From contig NZ_KB904587.1 of the NCBI RefSeq assembly GCF_000380145.1, positions 184,899 through 248,898 of the forward strand: DNA of 64,000 nucleotides. The letters are read 5' to 3'. Below the pieces are notes generated by a model that had not been told where the DNA came from, ran no database searches, and saw only the letters and a list, made by a program, of their open reading frames with translations. Of the stretch, positions 17,483 through 27,304 are shown in pieces. The translations under genes and the position numbers were made by a program. This DNA comes from Streptococcus thoraltensis DSM 12221 (lineage in GTDB: Bacteria > Bacillota > Bacilli > Lactobacillales > Streptococcaceae). Numbering within the stretch: position 1 is the stretch's first letter; every line of letters begins with the position of its first letter.

Positions 17483-17647
17483 TCACTTAACTTCTGCTTC
17501 CTTTGCTTTTCGTTCACGCTCTAATCGTAACTTTCGATTTGGATTGAGGTGGTTGAAAAGTTCTTCTAACTTAGCAGCATTCCAAACATCGGCTGCCGAA
17601 ACAAAATTACCGTTTTTATCTTTAAAAGATATGGGTTTATCTCCCAT
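17483..17647 (-). CDS. Small conserved hypothetical protein, 54 residues
   Basis: Start ATG at 17647 behind GGGAGGTT, stop TGA at 17483. The protein runs MGDKPISFKDKNGNFVSAAD, then VWNAAKLEELFNHLNPNRKL, then a highly charged RLERERKAKEAEVK tail. No signal peptide or membrane segment. The first half looks like a short folded unit and the tail like a free charged helix. I have seen similar short proteins in streptococci but know no function. The good ribosome-binding site, in-frame start and immediately following terminator argue that it is real. Confidence 0.7.
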   Translation of the reverse strand: MGDKPISFKDKNGNFVSAADVWNAAKLEELFNHLNPNRKLRLERERKAKEAEVK

Positions 17648-17949
17648 GACAACCTCCCGTAAATGATTTTTTGAGTTCTAATTTTGAAATTTCAAGATTA
17701 TGTAATCACGTTTGATTTATAATCATATAAACGTTAAAGAAATTTCCCGAAGCTTCTGCTGCCGACCTTCTTGTTTCTACGATAGGAAGGAAAACTGTCT
17801 GTATTATCGCTTTCAAACTTTAAGTTTAGCTGCATACAGCTTACATTCTGCGCACTTCAAAAAGAAAATTGTAGCGAGAGCCTTTTATCCTAGAAGCCAA
17901 ACTTCGTCGTCACAACTTTTTTGCTTTGAAGAGTTGGCGTCTTTTTATC
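17648..17949. other. Non-coding stretch between the small gene and obg
   Basis: About 300 bases. A minus-strand frame near 17730-17850 stays open for some 40 codons but has no ribosome-binding site or recognisable similarity. GCCAACTCTTC and GAAGTTTGGC arms (17885-17950) could form a loose hairpin after obg, without a T run. Nothing else is recognised. Confidence 0.4.
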
Positions 17950-19263
17950 CTAATCCACAAACTCAAATTCAAAGTTACCGATACGGACGATGTCACCATC
18001 TTTGGCACCACGTTGACGAAGAGCCTCGTCAACACCCATGCCACGCAATTGACGTGCAAATTTCATAAGGGATTCGTCGCGTTCCAAATTCGTCATGACA
18101 AAGAGTTTTTCCAGTTTCTCACCAGAAAGTACCCAAGAGGCATCATCATCACGCGAAATTTCAAATGGGCGTTCATCTGGATTGAAGCCATAGTAAACTT
18201 CGTCATCCTGCATATCAGACTCATCATAAAGCAAGAATTCATCTGTATTATCCAATAATTCGGAGGTTGCTTCAAGAAGATTCTCTAAACCTTGATGGGC
18301 AATACTTGAAATTGGGAAAATCATTGGCAATTCGTCAAATTCATCGTATTCTTTTGCCAATTTTTCTTTAAATGTTTTCAGATTTTCTTCTGATTCGGGC
18401 ATATCCATCTTATTAGCCACAATGACTTGCGGACGTTCCATCAAACGAAGATTATAAGATTCCAACTCATTATTGATAGTTTGGTAATCTTCAAATGGAT
18501 CACGTCCTTCACTGGCAGACATGTCAATAACATGGAGAATCACCCGCGTACGCTCAATGTGACGCAAGAATTGTGTGCCTAAACCGACACCTTGGTGAGC
18601 CCCTTCAATCAATCCTGGAAGGTCTGCCATGACGAAACTTTCACCCGACTTCGTACGCACCATACCGATGTTAGGTACAATAGTTGTAAAGTGATAGGCT
18701 CCAATCTTAGGTTTAGCCGCTGAAACCACACTTAAAAGTGTTGATTTCCCAACAGATGGGAAGCCAACCAAACCGACATCAGCCAAAATTTTCAATTCAA
18801 GCTCAAGTTGGCGCTCTTCTCCTGGCTCACCATTTTCGGCAATTTCAGGGGCTGGGTTTCTAGGTGTTGCAAAGCGGATATTACCACGCCCGCCACGACC
18901 ACCACGTGCGACAACGAACTCTTGACCGTTTTCAATTAAGTCAGTTAGAACTTTCCCTGTTTCCGCATCACGGACAGTTGTTCCCTGTGGTACTTTGACG
19001 TACAGGTCCGTAGCACCTTTTCCGTGCATGCCCTTTGTCATTCCTTTTTCACCAGCTTGGGCGTTAAATTTACGATTGTATCGAAAATCCATCAAGGTAC
19101 GAAGACCTTCATCCACGACAAAAATGACGTTTCCGCCACGTCCGCCATCACCGCCCCAAGGCCCTCCGTCTGGGACATATTTTTCACGACGAAAGGCAAC
19201 CATACCATCACCGCCGCGACCAGCCTTAACTGAAATCTTGGCTGTATCTAAAAACATACTCAT
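17950..19263 (-). CDS. obg: GTPase Obg/CgtA
   Basis: A 437-residue essential GTPase acting in 50S ribosome maturation and stress signalling. Residues 1-158 form the glycine-rich Obg fold ([28 protein letters not shown]). The G domain follows with G1 GFPSVGKS near 167, G3 [10 protein letters not shown], and NKMD. Residues from about 350 are the C-terminal OCT domain ending [12 protein letters not shown]. Length and domain order match Gram-positive Obg. It lies downstream of a DUF4044 gene with a terminator hairpin in between, a common streptococcal arrangement. Confidence 0.96.
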   Translation of the reverse strand: MSMFLDTAKISVKAGRGGDGMVAFRREKYVPDGGPWGGDGGRGGNVIFVVDEGLRTLMDFRYNRKFNAQAGEKGMTKGMHGKGATDLYVKVPQGTTVRDAETGKVLTDLIENGQEFVVARGGRGGRGNIRFATPRNPAPEIAENGEPGEERQLELELKILADVGLVGFPSVGKSTLLSVVSAAKPKIGAYHFTTIVPNIGMVRTKSGESFVMADLPGLIEGAHQGVGLGTQFLRHIERTRVILHVIDMSASEGRDPFEDYQTINNELESYNLRLMERPQVIVANKMDMPESEENLKTFKEKLAKEYDEFDELPMIFPISSIAHQGLENLLEATSELLDNTDEFLLYDESDMQDDEVYYGFNPDERPFEISRDDDASWVLSGEKLEKLFVMTNLERDESLMKFARQLRGMGVDEALRQRGAKDGDIVRIGNFEFEFVD

Positions 19264-19284
19264 ATTTTCCTCTTTTCTTAGCAG

Positions 19285-19309
19285 AAAAAAACGCTTTACA
19301 GCGTTTTTT
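19285..19309. terminator. Terminator between the DUF4044 gene and obg
   Basis: AAAAAACGC, TTTACA, GCGTTTTTT: a nine-base perfect stem, symmetrical and so bidirectional. It lies only 22 bases upstream of the obg start, so it probably attenuates obg expression from the upstream promoter. Confidence 0.8.
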
Positions 19310-19441
19310 CTACCAGCCCAATGAACCTAAAGCTGATACAACAAGACCAGCTACAGTTATGATAACCATCAAAAAGACGACTACAATTGTTAATTTTTGA
19401 AATGCTGTTTTCTTACGTGGACCATTATCTCCAAATGCCAA
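19310..19441 (-). CDS. DUF4044 small membrane protein (TTG start)
   Basis: A 43-residue protein starting at TTG 19441 and ending at TAG 19310. It begins [18 protein letters not shown] (first residue Met in vivo) and continues as one hydrophobic helix of about 22 residues ending GSLGW. This is the DUF4044 pattern: short polar positively charged head, single membrane segment. GAGGT lies about eight bases upstream. The only nearby ATG (19448) gives a seven-residue ORF in another frame, so TTG is needed. Function unknown. Promoter at 19477-19505, terminator directly after. Confidence 0.75.
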   Translation of the reverse strand: MAFGDNGPRKKTAFQKLTIVVVFLMVIITVAGLVVSALGSLGW

Positions 19442-19476
19442 AAGTCATACCTCTTATTCTGAATTTATCTCTTAAA

Positions 19477-19505
19477 ATAATACCATGATTTAGATCATAT
19501 ATCAA
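19477..19505 (-). promoter_or_regulatory. Promoter of the DUF4044 gene (and obg by read-through)
   Basis: Minus-strand -35 TTGATA (19500-19505), 17-base spacer, -10 TATTAT (19477-19482). The TTG start codon lies about 30 bases after the expected start of transcription. Confidence 0.6.
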
Positions 19506-19789
19506 CTGATACCAGTCACTTCCCACGCCATACGCATGAAACTGCTATTTCCGAATTATAGTGCAGATGTCAATTCCTTTTAGAAATTTCTCTCTAGTAA
19601 GAACTTTAAAAAATAATACTTATTTTAGGAAAATCTGAACATTGAAATACAAAAAACTTCTTTTCCATGCTAAAACTCTCTCATACGTTTGTCACGGTCA
19701 CTTCCTCACCCTTTGGAATTATCGAAAAATTATGAGTTTAAAGCGTTTTTATGATAGAATGGATGTAAGTATGTAAAAAGGAGACAATT

Positions 19790-21031
19790 ATGGTTTTACC
19801 TAATTTTCAAGCTAATTTAGCCAAATATGCAGAATTGCTAATCGCTAAAGGGGTTAATGTTCAAAAAGGACACACACTTGTTATTTCAATTGGCGTTGAT
19901 CAAGTTGATTTCGCTCGTTTATTAACCAAATTTGCTTACCAATATGGTGCTGCTGAGGTTGTTGTTGACTACATTGATGACCAAATTACGCGTGATCGCT
20001 TCCTACACGCTGATGAGGAGCGCGTCACAAGTGTTGCTGATTACCTGGTGGCTAAGTCAGACTATTTCTTAGAGAAAAAAGCTAGCCGCTTGGTTATCCG
20101 TTCATCCGATCCAAATGTTTTCTCAGTCGTAGATCAAGAACGCCTGTCAAAAGCTACGCAAGCCCAAGCAATTGCTCTTGCCGCACAACGCGAAGCAACA
20201 CAATCAAATAAAGTTAGCTGGAATTTAGCCGCTGCGTCTGGTAAAGAATGGGCTGCCCTTGTTTTCCCAGATTTAGCTACTGAGGAAGAACAAGTTGATG
20301 CCCTTTGGGATACTATTTTCAAACTTAACCGTGTTTATGAAGAAGATCCAATTAAAGCTTGGGATCAGCATCAAGCGAACTTGGTTTCAAAAGCTGATAT
20401 TTTAAACAAATACCAATTCGATGCCCTTCATTACACAGCTCCTGGAACAGATTTGACCCTCGGCATGCCTAAAAATCATCTTTGGGAAGCTGCTGGTAGC
20501 ATCAATGCTCAAGGTGAAGAATTTATCGCTAACATGCCAACTGAAGAAGTCTTCACTGCCCCTGACTACCGTCGTGCTGATGGTTACGTATCTTCTACCA
20601 AACCATTGAGCTATGCTGGCGTTATCATCGAAGACATGAAGTTCACTTTCGAAAATGGACGTATTGTTGATGTTACTGCTAAAAAAGGAGAGGATACCAT
20701 CAAACGTCTAGTGGAAGAAAGTGATGGTGCCCGCTCTCTAGGTGAAGTGGCTCTTGTCCCACATAAAACACCAATTTCATTATCAGGATTGACTTTCTTC
20801 AATACTCTCTTTGATGAAAATGCCTCAAACCACTTGGCTATCGGTCAAGCCTATGCCTTCAGTATTGAAGGAGGGACTGAAATGTCAAACGAAGAATTGG
20901 AAGCCGCAGGGCTCAATCGCTCAACTGCTCACGTTGATTTTATGATTGGTTCAGATCAGATGGATATTGACGGAATCACTGCAGACGGTCAAGTTGTGCC
21001 AATCTTCCGCAGCGGAGAATGGGCTATCTAA
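19790..21031 (+). CDS. pepS: Aminopeptidase PepS (M29 family)
   Basis: A 413-residue cytosolic metallo-aminopeptidase of family M29 that removes N-terminal residues from short peptides. The N-terminal domain opens with LPNFQANLAKYAELLIAKGV. Metal-ligand segments of the family are visible in the C-terminal half: GIIEDMKF-like VIIEDMKFTFENGRIVDVTA, LGEVALVPHKTPIS, NHLAIGQAYAF, and AHVDFMIGSDQMDIDG. The length matches streptococcal PepS. AAAAGGAG precedes the ATG by seven bases. Monocistronic. The hairpin repeat just downstream may end its transcript. Confidence 0.92.
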   Translation: MVLPNFQANLAKYAELLIAKGVNVQKGHTLVISIGVDQVDFARLLTKFAYQYGAAEVVVDYIDDQITRDRFLHADEERVTSVADYLVAKSDYFLEKKASRLVIRSSDPNVFSVVDQERLSKATQAQAIALAAQREATQSNKVSWNLAAASGKEWAALVFPDLATEEEQVDALWDTIFKLNRVYEEDPIKAWDQHQANLVSKADILNKYQFDALHYTAPGTDLTLGMPKNHLWEAAGSINAQGEEFIANMPTEEVFTAPDYRRADGYVSSTKPLSYAGVIIEDMKFTFENGRIVDVTAKKGEDTIKRLVEESDGARSLGEVALVPHKTPISLSGLTFFNTLFDENASNHLAIGQAYAFSIEGGTEMSNEELEAAGLNRSTAHVDFMIGSDQMDIDGITADGQVVPIFRSGEWAI

Positions 21032-21074
21032 ATCCGATAATATCAAAAAGAATCTCATTTACCCATAAACGTTT

Positions 21075-21155
21075 CAGATTGAAGAGAAACTCCATTTTGG
21101 ATAGTTTTCTTCAATCTTTTTCTTTATAGCCAAAAACAAAAACTCTCAAAAAGGT
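21075..21155. repeat. Dispersed hairpin repeat, copy 2 (possible pepS terminator)
   Basis: GATTGAAGA(G)AAACT pairs with AGTTTTCTTCAATC with one bulge, around CCATTTTGGAT; CTTTTTC follows, so it can act as a terminator on the plus strand. It is homologous to 131-211. Confidence 0.6.
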
Positions 21156-21170
21156 TGAAATATAGTCAAA

Positions 21171-21374
21171 GGCATTAACTTTCAGAACAAGGAAGAAAAA
21201 AGACGCGGACAATACTTGATACTCTTCGAAAATCAAAAACAGACCTTATTAACTTGATTTGATGAAGACAGTTCTATTTGTATCGGCGTCGCCTAGTCTG
21301 CTTTTGCTTTTCCTTGAGTATGAATAGACCAAGTCGAAAGTGACTATCTATCAAAGTTAATTCAAAAGACTATA
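21171..21374. repeat. Composite repeat: outer element carrying a BOX-like core
   Basis: TATAGTCAAAGGCATTAACT at the left and GTTAATTCAAAAGACTATA at the right form the outer inverted ends. The core runs from ATACTCTTCGAAAATCAAAA to CTTTTCCTTGAGTAT. It is the best-bounded full-length copy in the window. Confidence 0.85.
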
Positions 21375-21487
21375 ACATCCTTTCTAAAAGTTTAATGATT
21401 AGCCATCTTCTTACAAGATGCCCAAATTATCAAATTTTCAGAAGGGTATCTACGTTCTGGCTCCTTTCCCCACAAGCGCGTTCTTTT

Positions 21488-22216
21488 TTATAATGTCACA
21501 CCAAATGACTCTAGACATGAGAGTTCTTTCTCAGTCAGGCGACGCCAGTCTCCTTTTTGTAAACTGTCATCAAGTAATAGCGGTCCCATAGATAGACGTT
21601 TAAGATAGGTAACTTTCTTACCACAAGCTTTCACCATACGCTTAACTTGGTGAAATTTACCTTCTTGAATCGTAATATTGACAAGACTTTTTTGATTTTC
21701 CACGTCCACTGACAAAATATCTAACTGAGCGGGTAGGCAATGATGATCACTTAGCACAATACCTTCTTGAAAGACATCTTGATCTTTTCTAGTCATGATA
21801 CCATCCACCTCTGCCTGATAGATTTTGTCAACATGTTTTTTAGGGGATAGTAGAGCATGTGCTAATTGTCCATTATTGGTCAATAAAAGTAAACCTTCTG
21901 TATCAATATCCAAGCGACCAACTGGAAACACGCCTTTTTTCCTAGCCAAGTCATCTAAACAATCCATCACGGTTTTATGTTGAGCGTCTTCTGTCGCTGA
22001 AATCACCCCCGCTGGCTTATATAGCATGTAGTAAAGAAATTCCTCATAGACCAATGACTGACCATTATAAGACACTTGATCCGTCATTGGATCAATATGC
22101 AATTTAGGTGATGTCTCTACTTTCCCGTTTACTGCTACAAGTTTCCTCTTGAGAATGGCTTTGACCTCTGTTCGAGAGCCAATACCATTTTCAACTAAAA
22201 ATTTATCAAGTCTCAT
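21488..22216 (-). CDS. rsuA: 16S rRNA pseudouridine(516) synthase, RsuA family
   Basis: A 242-residue enzyme that isomerises a uridine of 16S rRNA. The first 60 residues are an S4 RNA-binding domain (MRLDKFLVENGIGSRTEVKA). The catalytic domain has the PVGRLDIDTEGLLLLTNNG motif with the nucleophilic aspartate, then GKFHQVKRM. I take the ATG at 22216. GGGGA lies just upstream and the ATG overlaps the end of the DUF1801 gene (ATGAGACTTGA), a translational-coupling layout; a longer N-terminus would only add residues unlike the family. Confidence 0.9.
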   Translation of the reverse strand: MRLDKFLVENGIGSRTEVKAILKRKLVAVNGKVETSPKLHIDPMTDQVSYNGQSLVYEEFLYYMLYKPAGVISATEDAQHKTVMDCLDDLARKKGVFPVGRLDIDTEGLLLLTNNGQLAHALLSPKKHVDKIYQAEVDGIMTRKDQDVFQEGIVLSDHHCLPAQLDILSVDVENQKSLVNITIQEGKFHQVKRMVKACGKKVTYLKRLSMGPLLLDDSLQKGDWRRLTEKELSCLESFGVTL

Positions 22217-22574
22217 CTTTTTCCCCATATTGCTGTAATTGCCATTGACACACATCCTCGATTGCTTTTTTGGGAATTTTCTGACCATACACTAACTGAA
22301 ACCCTCGCTTGGTGTATGATAGTTCAGGATAGTTATCTTGCAAATAAATCACTGCTTCAAGTCCAACATAAACATTGACGTGCTTTTTAAAGGCTTGAAA
22401 ATGGATTAAGTAAGTATTTTGCCAGTAGGATGGCATAGACCAGGCTAAACCCTCCACCGTATCTGGCAAAGAGGATTTTATTACCTCTCTTATCTGCTTC
22501 AAAAAAGTCTGATGTGTTTCATCCACTTTTTCGATATAATCATCTACAGCCTTACTGTCTGCTAGCATTGGCAT
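22206..22574 (-). CDS. DUF1801 (YdhG-like) protein
   Basis: A 122-residue soluble protein of the DUF1801/YdhG fold, recognised by ETHQTFLKQIREVIKSSLPD and WSMPSYWQN near the N-terminus. It also has HVNVYVGLEAV and KIPKKAIEDVCQWQ later. Function in the family is not settled; some members resemble iron-chaperone-like proteins. GAGG lies eight bases upstream of the ATG. Its end overlaps rsuA, so the pair is one operon after the glmM terminator. Confidence 0.7.
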   Translation of the reverse strand: MPMLADSKAVDDYIEKVDETHQTFLKQIREVIKSSLPDTVEGLAWSMPSYWQNTYLIHFQAFKKHVNVYVGLEAVIYLQDNYPELSYTKRGFQLVYGQKIPKKAIEDVCQWQLQQYGEKDET

Positions 22575-22616
22575 TGCTTTAACCTCACTATTTTTACCAT
22601 TTCTTCCATGATACCG

Positions 22617-22640
22617 AAAAAGCCGTCAAATGACGACTTT
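22617..22640 (-). terminator. Terminator of the cdaA-cdaR-glmM operon
   Basis: On the minus strand AAAGTCGTCA, TT, TGACGGCTTTTT. It starts about eight bases after the glmM stop. Confidence 0.8.
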
Positions 22641-22647
22641 ATCTGCT

Positions 22648-24000
22648 CTAATCAATACCGATTTCTGCACGAACAACATCAACAATAGTATCAACATAAT
22701 AGTCTACTTCTTCATCTGTTGGTGCTTCTGCCATAACTCGCAAAAGAGGCTCTGTTCCACTTGGACGGACGAGAATACGGCCATTGCCAGCCATCTCAGC
22801 TTCCATCTTAGCGATAATATCAGCGATAGCTGGAACTTCCATGCTTTTATCTTTCATGGCATTTTCAACACGAATATTGACAAGTTTTTGTGGGTAGATA
22901 GTTACCTCTGATGACAATTCAGACAGTGATTTTCCTGTTTCCTGCATGACTTTCGTCAACTGAATAGCTGTCAATTGACCATCACCAGTCGTGTTGTAAT
23001 CCATAATAATAACATGTCCAGACTGTTCACCCCCGAGATTATAGCCTGATTGACGCATTTCTTCCACAACGTAACGATCACCAACTGCTGTAACTGCCTT
23101 ATCAATACCTTCTCTATCCAAAGCCTTATGGAAACCCAAGTTTGACATTACGGTTGTTACAATCGTATTTTTAGCTAATTGACCATTTTGCGCCATATGC
23201 TTACCGATGATGTACATGATTTTGTCACCATCTACAATCTCTCCGTTTTCATCGACAGCAATTAAACGATCACTGTCGCCATCAAAGGCTAAACCAATCT
23301 CTGATCCTGTTTCTTTAACCAACTCTTGGAGAGCTTCTGGGTGCGTTGAACCAACGCCAGCATTGATGTTCAATCCATCCGGCTGATCCCCAATAACTGA
23401 AATATTAGCTTCTAAATCTAAGAAAACATGACGTGCTGAACGATGGGCAGCACCATTGGCACCATCAAGAGCAATTTTCATACCATTAAGTTTGACACCT
23501 GTCGACACCAAGAATGCTTCGTATTTACGAAGACCTTCAGGGTAATCAACTAAAGTTCCAAGCCCCTCAGCTGATGGACGCGGTAGGGTGTCTTCCTCAG
23601 CATCTAAAAGCGCCTCAATTTCTGCCTCTAGCGCATCACTAAGTTTGAAACCATCATTGGCAAAGAATTTAATCCCGTTATCCTGAGCAGGATTATGGCT
23701 AGCTGAAATCATAACGCCAGCGCTAGCATTTTCAGTTCTTACAAGATATGAAACCCCTGGTGTTGCAAGTACACCAAGTTGATAGACTTCAATTCCGACG
23801 GATAAGAGCCCTGCTACCAGAGCAGCCTCTAGCATTTCACCAGAAATACGTGTATCACGCGCCACGAAGACTTTCGGACGCTCATTTTCATGCTGACTGA
23901 GAACATAGCCGCCAAAACGACCAAGTTTAAATGCTAATTCTGGTGTTAACTCTGAGTTAGCTTCTCCACGAACACCATCTGTTCCAAAATATTTTCCCAT
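22648..24000 (-). CDS. glmM: Phosphoglucosamine mutase GlmM
   Basis: A 450-residue enzyme converting glucosamine-6-phosphate to glucosamine-1-phosphate, the entry to UDP-GlcNAc and hence peptidoglycan. The phosphoserine loop is [12 protein letters not shown] with Ser101. The metal-binding loop is FDGDSDRLI, the sugar loop GGEQSGHVI, and the phosphate loop [12 protein letters not shown]. Family length is standard. It closes the conserved cdaA-cdaR-glmM operon, where GlmM is known to interact with the cyclic-di-AMP synthase CdaA and restrain it. Confidence 0.96.
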   Translation of the reverse strand: MGKYFGTDGVRGEANSELTPELAFKLGRFGGYVLSQHENERPKVFVARDTRISGEMLEAALVAGLLSVGIEVYQLGVLATPGVSYLVRTENASAGVMISASHNPAQDNGIKFFANDGFKLSDALEAEIEALLDAEEDTLPRPSAEGLGTLVDYPEGLRKYEAFLVSTGVKLNGMKIALDGANGAAHRSARHVFLDLEANISVIGDQPDGLNINAGVGSTHPEALQELVKETGSEIGLAFDGDSDRLIAVDENGEIVDGDKIMYIIGKHMAQNGQLAKNTIVTTVMSNLGFHKALDREGIDKAVTAVGDRYVVEEMRQSGYNLGGEQSGHVIIMDYNTTGDGQLTAIQLTKVMQETGKSLSELSSEVTIYPQKLVNIRVENAMKDKSMEVPAIADIIAKMEAEMAGNGRILVRPSGTEPLLRVMAEAPTDEEVDYYVDTIVDVVRAEIGID

Positions 24001-24050
24001 AATCTTTAGTGCTTACGCACTCCTCCATTTTTCTTAAACGTTATTATGTC

Positions 24051-25010
24051 TTATTTCTTAGTTGTTGTCAACTTAACCGTAATTGTTTGCGGGACAATAG
24101 TCACATTTGAAGCTGATAATGATACTGTTTTAGACAGATCCTTAGTCACTCCTGTGATGTCCACAGTCCCCTCAACGCTATCAACAGCAGCAAGTTCTTC
24201 TTTTGTTCCAGAAATCGTCACGGTTTCTTGACTTAATTTATAGTTAATATCAGTCAATTTATCCGATAGAACACCGGTCAGTGAAAGATTAATCGGAACT
24301 TCTTTGGTCAATTTTTTAACCGAAACTTTCAACTGTGTTTTAGCAGGATCAACTATGGAAGCCAAAATCGTACCATCTGATGAAACGGCCTGCAAATTAA
24401 CCGTTCCACTATAGTCACTACTCAAGACCTTATCAGATGGCAAGACTGCCTCAACGTGGTCAATTTGTTGCAGAGTTGATTCATTGCTAGTGACACTAAC
24501 CTCAGAGATGCCAGTCGCCACACTCTCGATCTCATAGCCATCTGCTACCTGAGCAGGTGGAATAGTCGATTTTACCTTAAAGGTCTTTTTAGCTTTCTTC
24601 CCAATTGTAATTGCTACGCTTTTCGGATTGACCGTAGCATTCATATCTCTAGGTAATCCTACAACTTGTAGTTTGGCATTAGTCGTTCCAGCTTTGACAT
24701 TGGATAAATCCGCCACAACCTTAAAACGCCGGGTGTCTTCATTGATTTCTGAATCAAGTTTGATACGATTTGTTGATGTTAGATAAACTTCCGCTTCATA
24801 AGAATAACCACTGATAAAATACTTTTCAGTATCATACTTAATATCAATAGGAACACTTTCAATTGTATGACTATAGGTCTCTGTGACACGAGACAACTGT
24901 GTTCCAGAAGCGTTATAAGTTGTTGATTTAGCCAAAAAGAATAAAACCAAAGCAAAGAAAACGGAAACAACTATGTAAAAAATTGGTTGGTTAAAAAATT
25001 TCTTAATCAT
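24051..25010 (-). CDS. cdaR: CdaA regulatory protein CdaR (YbbR domains)
   Basis: A 319-residue membrane-anchored protein. One N-terminal membrane helix (about 9-28, FYIVVSVFFALVLFFLAKST) is followed by an extracytoplasmic region of three or so YbbR repeats. Examples of their strands are VEVYLTSTNRIKLDSE-like segments and KSTIPPAQVADGYEIESVAT. CdaR modulates the diadenylate cyclase encoded by the preceding gene. The start overlaps the cdaA stop by four bases, and glmM follows 50 bases on, the classical order. Confidence 0.9.
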   Translation of the reverse strand: MIKKFFNQPIFYIVVSVFFALVLFFLAKSTTYNASGTQLSRVTETYSHTIESVPIDIKYDTEKYFISGYSYEAEVYLTSTNRIKLDSEINEDTRRFKVVADLSNVKAGTTNAKLQVVGLPRDMNATVNPKSVAITIGKKAKKTFKVKSTIPPAQVADGYEIESVATGISEVSVTSNESTLQQIDHVEAVLPSDKVLSSDYSGTVNLQAVSSDGTILASIVDPAKTQLKVSVKKLTKEVPINLSLTGVLSDKLTDINYKLSQETVTISGTKEELAAVDSVEGTVDITGVTKDLSKTVSLSASNVTIVPQTITVKLTTTKK

Positions 25011-25861
25011 TTTTTCTCCTTCCCAAACAAGCGTTCCTTCCAGCTAAGTGGTTTATCTAAATCCGCCATGAGAATCTCTTTTAAAATCAACTCAAAACTT
25101 TCATTGCTTAAATCATGTTGAAAGCGTCCGTTATGCGTAATAGAAATACCACCTGTTTCTTCTGATACAATAATCGTTAGAGCATCTGAATTTTCGGATA
25201 AACCAATCGCTGCTCTATGTCTTGTTCCAAATTCTTTTGAGATAGCTGTTGATTCAGTCAAAGGAAGATAACAACAAGCAGCTGCAATTTTCTTACCTTT
25301 TATAATCACTGCACCATCATGTAATGGGGTATTGGGAATAAAAGTATTAATCAACAATTGACTAGAGATGTCTGCATTTAAGGGGATACCTGTAGTGATG
25401 TATTCCTGCAAGGTCTGTGTCCCTTGAATTGAAATTAGGGCACCGATTTTACGAGGGCTCATGTAAGCGACAGATTTAACCAAAGCTTCTATCAACCTCT
25501 CCTCATCAGTTGCCAAAGATGAACCTGATGCAAATAGTTGTGTTGTTCTACCGAATTTTTCCAATCCTAAACGGATTTCAGGCGCAAAAATAACGACACC
25601 TGCAATCACACCATAAGTGATGATTTGATTCATCAGATAGGTTATTGTCGTCAAACCGATAGATTCTGCTATTAATTTTAAAAGAATAAATAAGATAATT
25701 CCCTGAACTAAAGACATCACTTTAGTGCCAGCCAATGCTTTAATAAATCGATAAATTAAATACGCAACAAGACTGACGTCTAAAACATTGACTAGTATTG
25801 TCCAAGGACTGTCAAACAGTGATTGCCAGAATCTAGCATCAAACTGTGAAAAAAAACTCAT
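25007..25861 (-). CDS. cdaA: Diadenylate cyclase CdaA
   Basis: A 284-residue membrane enzyme that makes cyclic di-AMP from two ATP. Three membrane helices occupy about residues 20-95 and the DAC domain the rest. The DGA motif is at 182-184 (HDGAVIIKG) and the RHR motif at 214-216 (FGTRHRAAIG); both are intact, so catalysis is expected. It heads the cdaA-cdaR-glmM operon and is divergent from murT, separated by 99 bases. Confidence 0.95.
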   Translation of the reverse strand: MSFFSQFDARFWQSLFDSPWTILVNVLDVSLVAYLIYRFIKALAGTKVMSLVQGIILFILLKLIAESIGLTTITYLMNQIITYGVIAGVVIFAPEIRLGLEKFGRTTQLFASGSSLATDEERLIEALVKSVAYMSPRKIGALISIQGTQTLQEYITTGIPLNADISSQLLINTFIPNTPLHDGAVIIKGKKIAAACCYLPLTESTAISKEFGTRHRAAIGLSENSDALTIIVSEETGGISITHNGRFQHDLSNESFELILKEILMADLDKPLSWKERLFGKEKK

Positions 25862-25948
25862 ACTGGTACGCTCCTTTTTATCTGTACCTTCTAATTAGAC
25901 ACTGTTTTCATTATAGCATTTTCTCTAGCTAGTTTGTAGTATTTTTGT

Positions 25949-25954
25949 TAAAAT
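25949..25954 (+). promoter_or_regulatory. Putative -10 box directly ahead of murT
   Basis: TAAAAT ends six bases before the murT ATG. With the usual seven-base distance, transcription would begin at or next to the A of the start codon. No good -35 or ribosome-binding sequence is visible. Confidence 0.4.
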
Positions 25955-25960
25955 AAAGCC

Positions 25961-27304
25961 ATGACTATGAAAACTCAAATGGGAATTTTTGCTGGTAAAA
26001 CAGCTCATTTTATTCTTTCAAAAATGGGACGAGGTTCAACTCTACCAGGAAAAGTTGCCCTTAAATTCGATGCTAATATTTTAGATAATCTTGCTAAAGA
26101 TTATGAAATCATTGTTGTTACGGGTACAAATGGCAAAACCCTTACAACAGCTCTTACGGTTGGAATCCTCAAAGAGGCTTTTGGAGAAATCGTGACAAAT
26201 CCCAGTGGTGCCAACATGATTACTGGCATTACTTCTACTTTCTTAACAGCTAAACCAAATAAATCTGGAAAGAAAATTGCTGTCCTTGAAATCGATGAGG
26301 CTAGCTTACCCAAAATTACTGAGTACATCACGCCTAGTCTTTTTGTTTTCACCAATATTTTCCGAGACCAAATGGACCGCTACGGTGAGATTTATACCAC
26401 TTACGATATGATTTTAGCAGGCGCTGCTAAAGCTCCTCAAGCGACCATTCTTGCTAACGGAGACAGCCCTCTTTTCAATTCACGACAAGTGGTTAACCCT
26501 GTACAATTTTATGGTTTTGAAACAGAATCTCATGAACCACAGCTAGCCCACTACAATACCGAAGGCATTGTTTGTCCAAAATGTGAACACATCTTACAAT
26601 ATAAGATGAATACTTACGCTAATCTTGGTGAGTATGTCTGCCTCAACTGTGACTTCAAACGCCCTCAACTGGATTACAAACTGACAGCTCTAACCAATAT
26701 CACAAATACAACATCTGAGTTTGTTATTGATGGACAGGATTACAAAATCAATGTTGGCGGCTTATATAATATCTATAATGCCCTCGCTGCCGTCTCAGTT
26801 GCAGAGTTCTTTGGAGTTTCACCAGAACAAATTAAGGCTGGTTTTGATAAAAGTCGTGCTGTCTTTGGGCGTCAAGAAACTTTCAAAATCGGTGACAAAT
26901 CATGTACCTTAGTCCTCATCAAAAATCCTGTGGGCGCTAGTCAAGCTCTCGATATGATAAAACTTGCTGATTATCCTTTTTCCTTATCAGTTCTTTTAAA
27001 TGCCAACTACGCGGATGGTATTGATACGTCTTGGATTTGGGATGCCAACTTTGAAGCCATTAACGACATGGACATTACAGAAGTCAACGCCGGTGGTGTA
27101 CGCCAATCCGAAATCGCTCGTCGCTTACGTGTAACTGGCTATCCAGAAGATAGGATTCGTCAAGCTGAAAAATTGGATGACATCATGTCCATGATTGAAA
27201 ATCAAAAAGCCGATCACGCTTACATCTTAGCAACTTATACGGCAATGCTTGAATTCCGAGAAATCCTAGCTGCTAAAAAAGCTGTTGGAAAGGAGATGAA
27301 CTAA
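25961..27304 (+). CDS. murT: Lipid II isoglutaminyl synthase subunit MurT
   Basis: A 447-residue Mur-ligase-like subunit that, with GatD, amidates the D-glutamate of lipid II to D-isoglutamine. The P-loop is GTNGKT (55-60). The family-specific zinc ribbon is present with Cys205, Cys208, Cys227 and Cys230. The C-terminal DUF1727 region (about 320-440) is present. No ribosome-binding site precedes the ATG and a -10-like box lies six bases upstream, so the message may be leaderless. An ATG two codons later is a possible alternative start. The stop overlaps gatD by one base. Confidence 0.94.
   Translation: MTMKTQMGIFAGKTAHFILSKMGRGSTLPGKVALKFDANILDNLAKDYEIIVVTGTNGKTLTTALTVGILKEAFGEIVTNPSGANMITGITSTFLTAKPNKSGKKIAVLEIDEASLPKITEYITPSLFVFTNIFRDQMDRYGEIYTTYDMILAGAAKAPQATILANGDSPLFNSRQVVNPVQFYGFETESHEPQLAHYNTEGIVCPKCEHILQYKMNTYANLGEYVCLNCDFKRPQLDYKLTALTNITNTTSEFVIDGQDYKINVGGLYNIYNALAAVSVAEFFGVSPEQIKAGFDKSRAVFGRQETFKIGDKSCTLVLIKNPVGASQALDMIKLADYPFSLSVLLNANYADGIDTSWIWDANFEAINDMDITEVNAGGVRQSEIARRLRVTGYPEDRIRQAEKLDDIMSMIENQKADHAYILATYTAMLEFREILAAKKAVGKEMN

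Noticed and set aside
17712-18068. Plus-strand open frame of 118 codons opposite the obg end
   Set aside because: Most of it is the complement of obg coding sequence and it has no ribosome-binding site.
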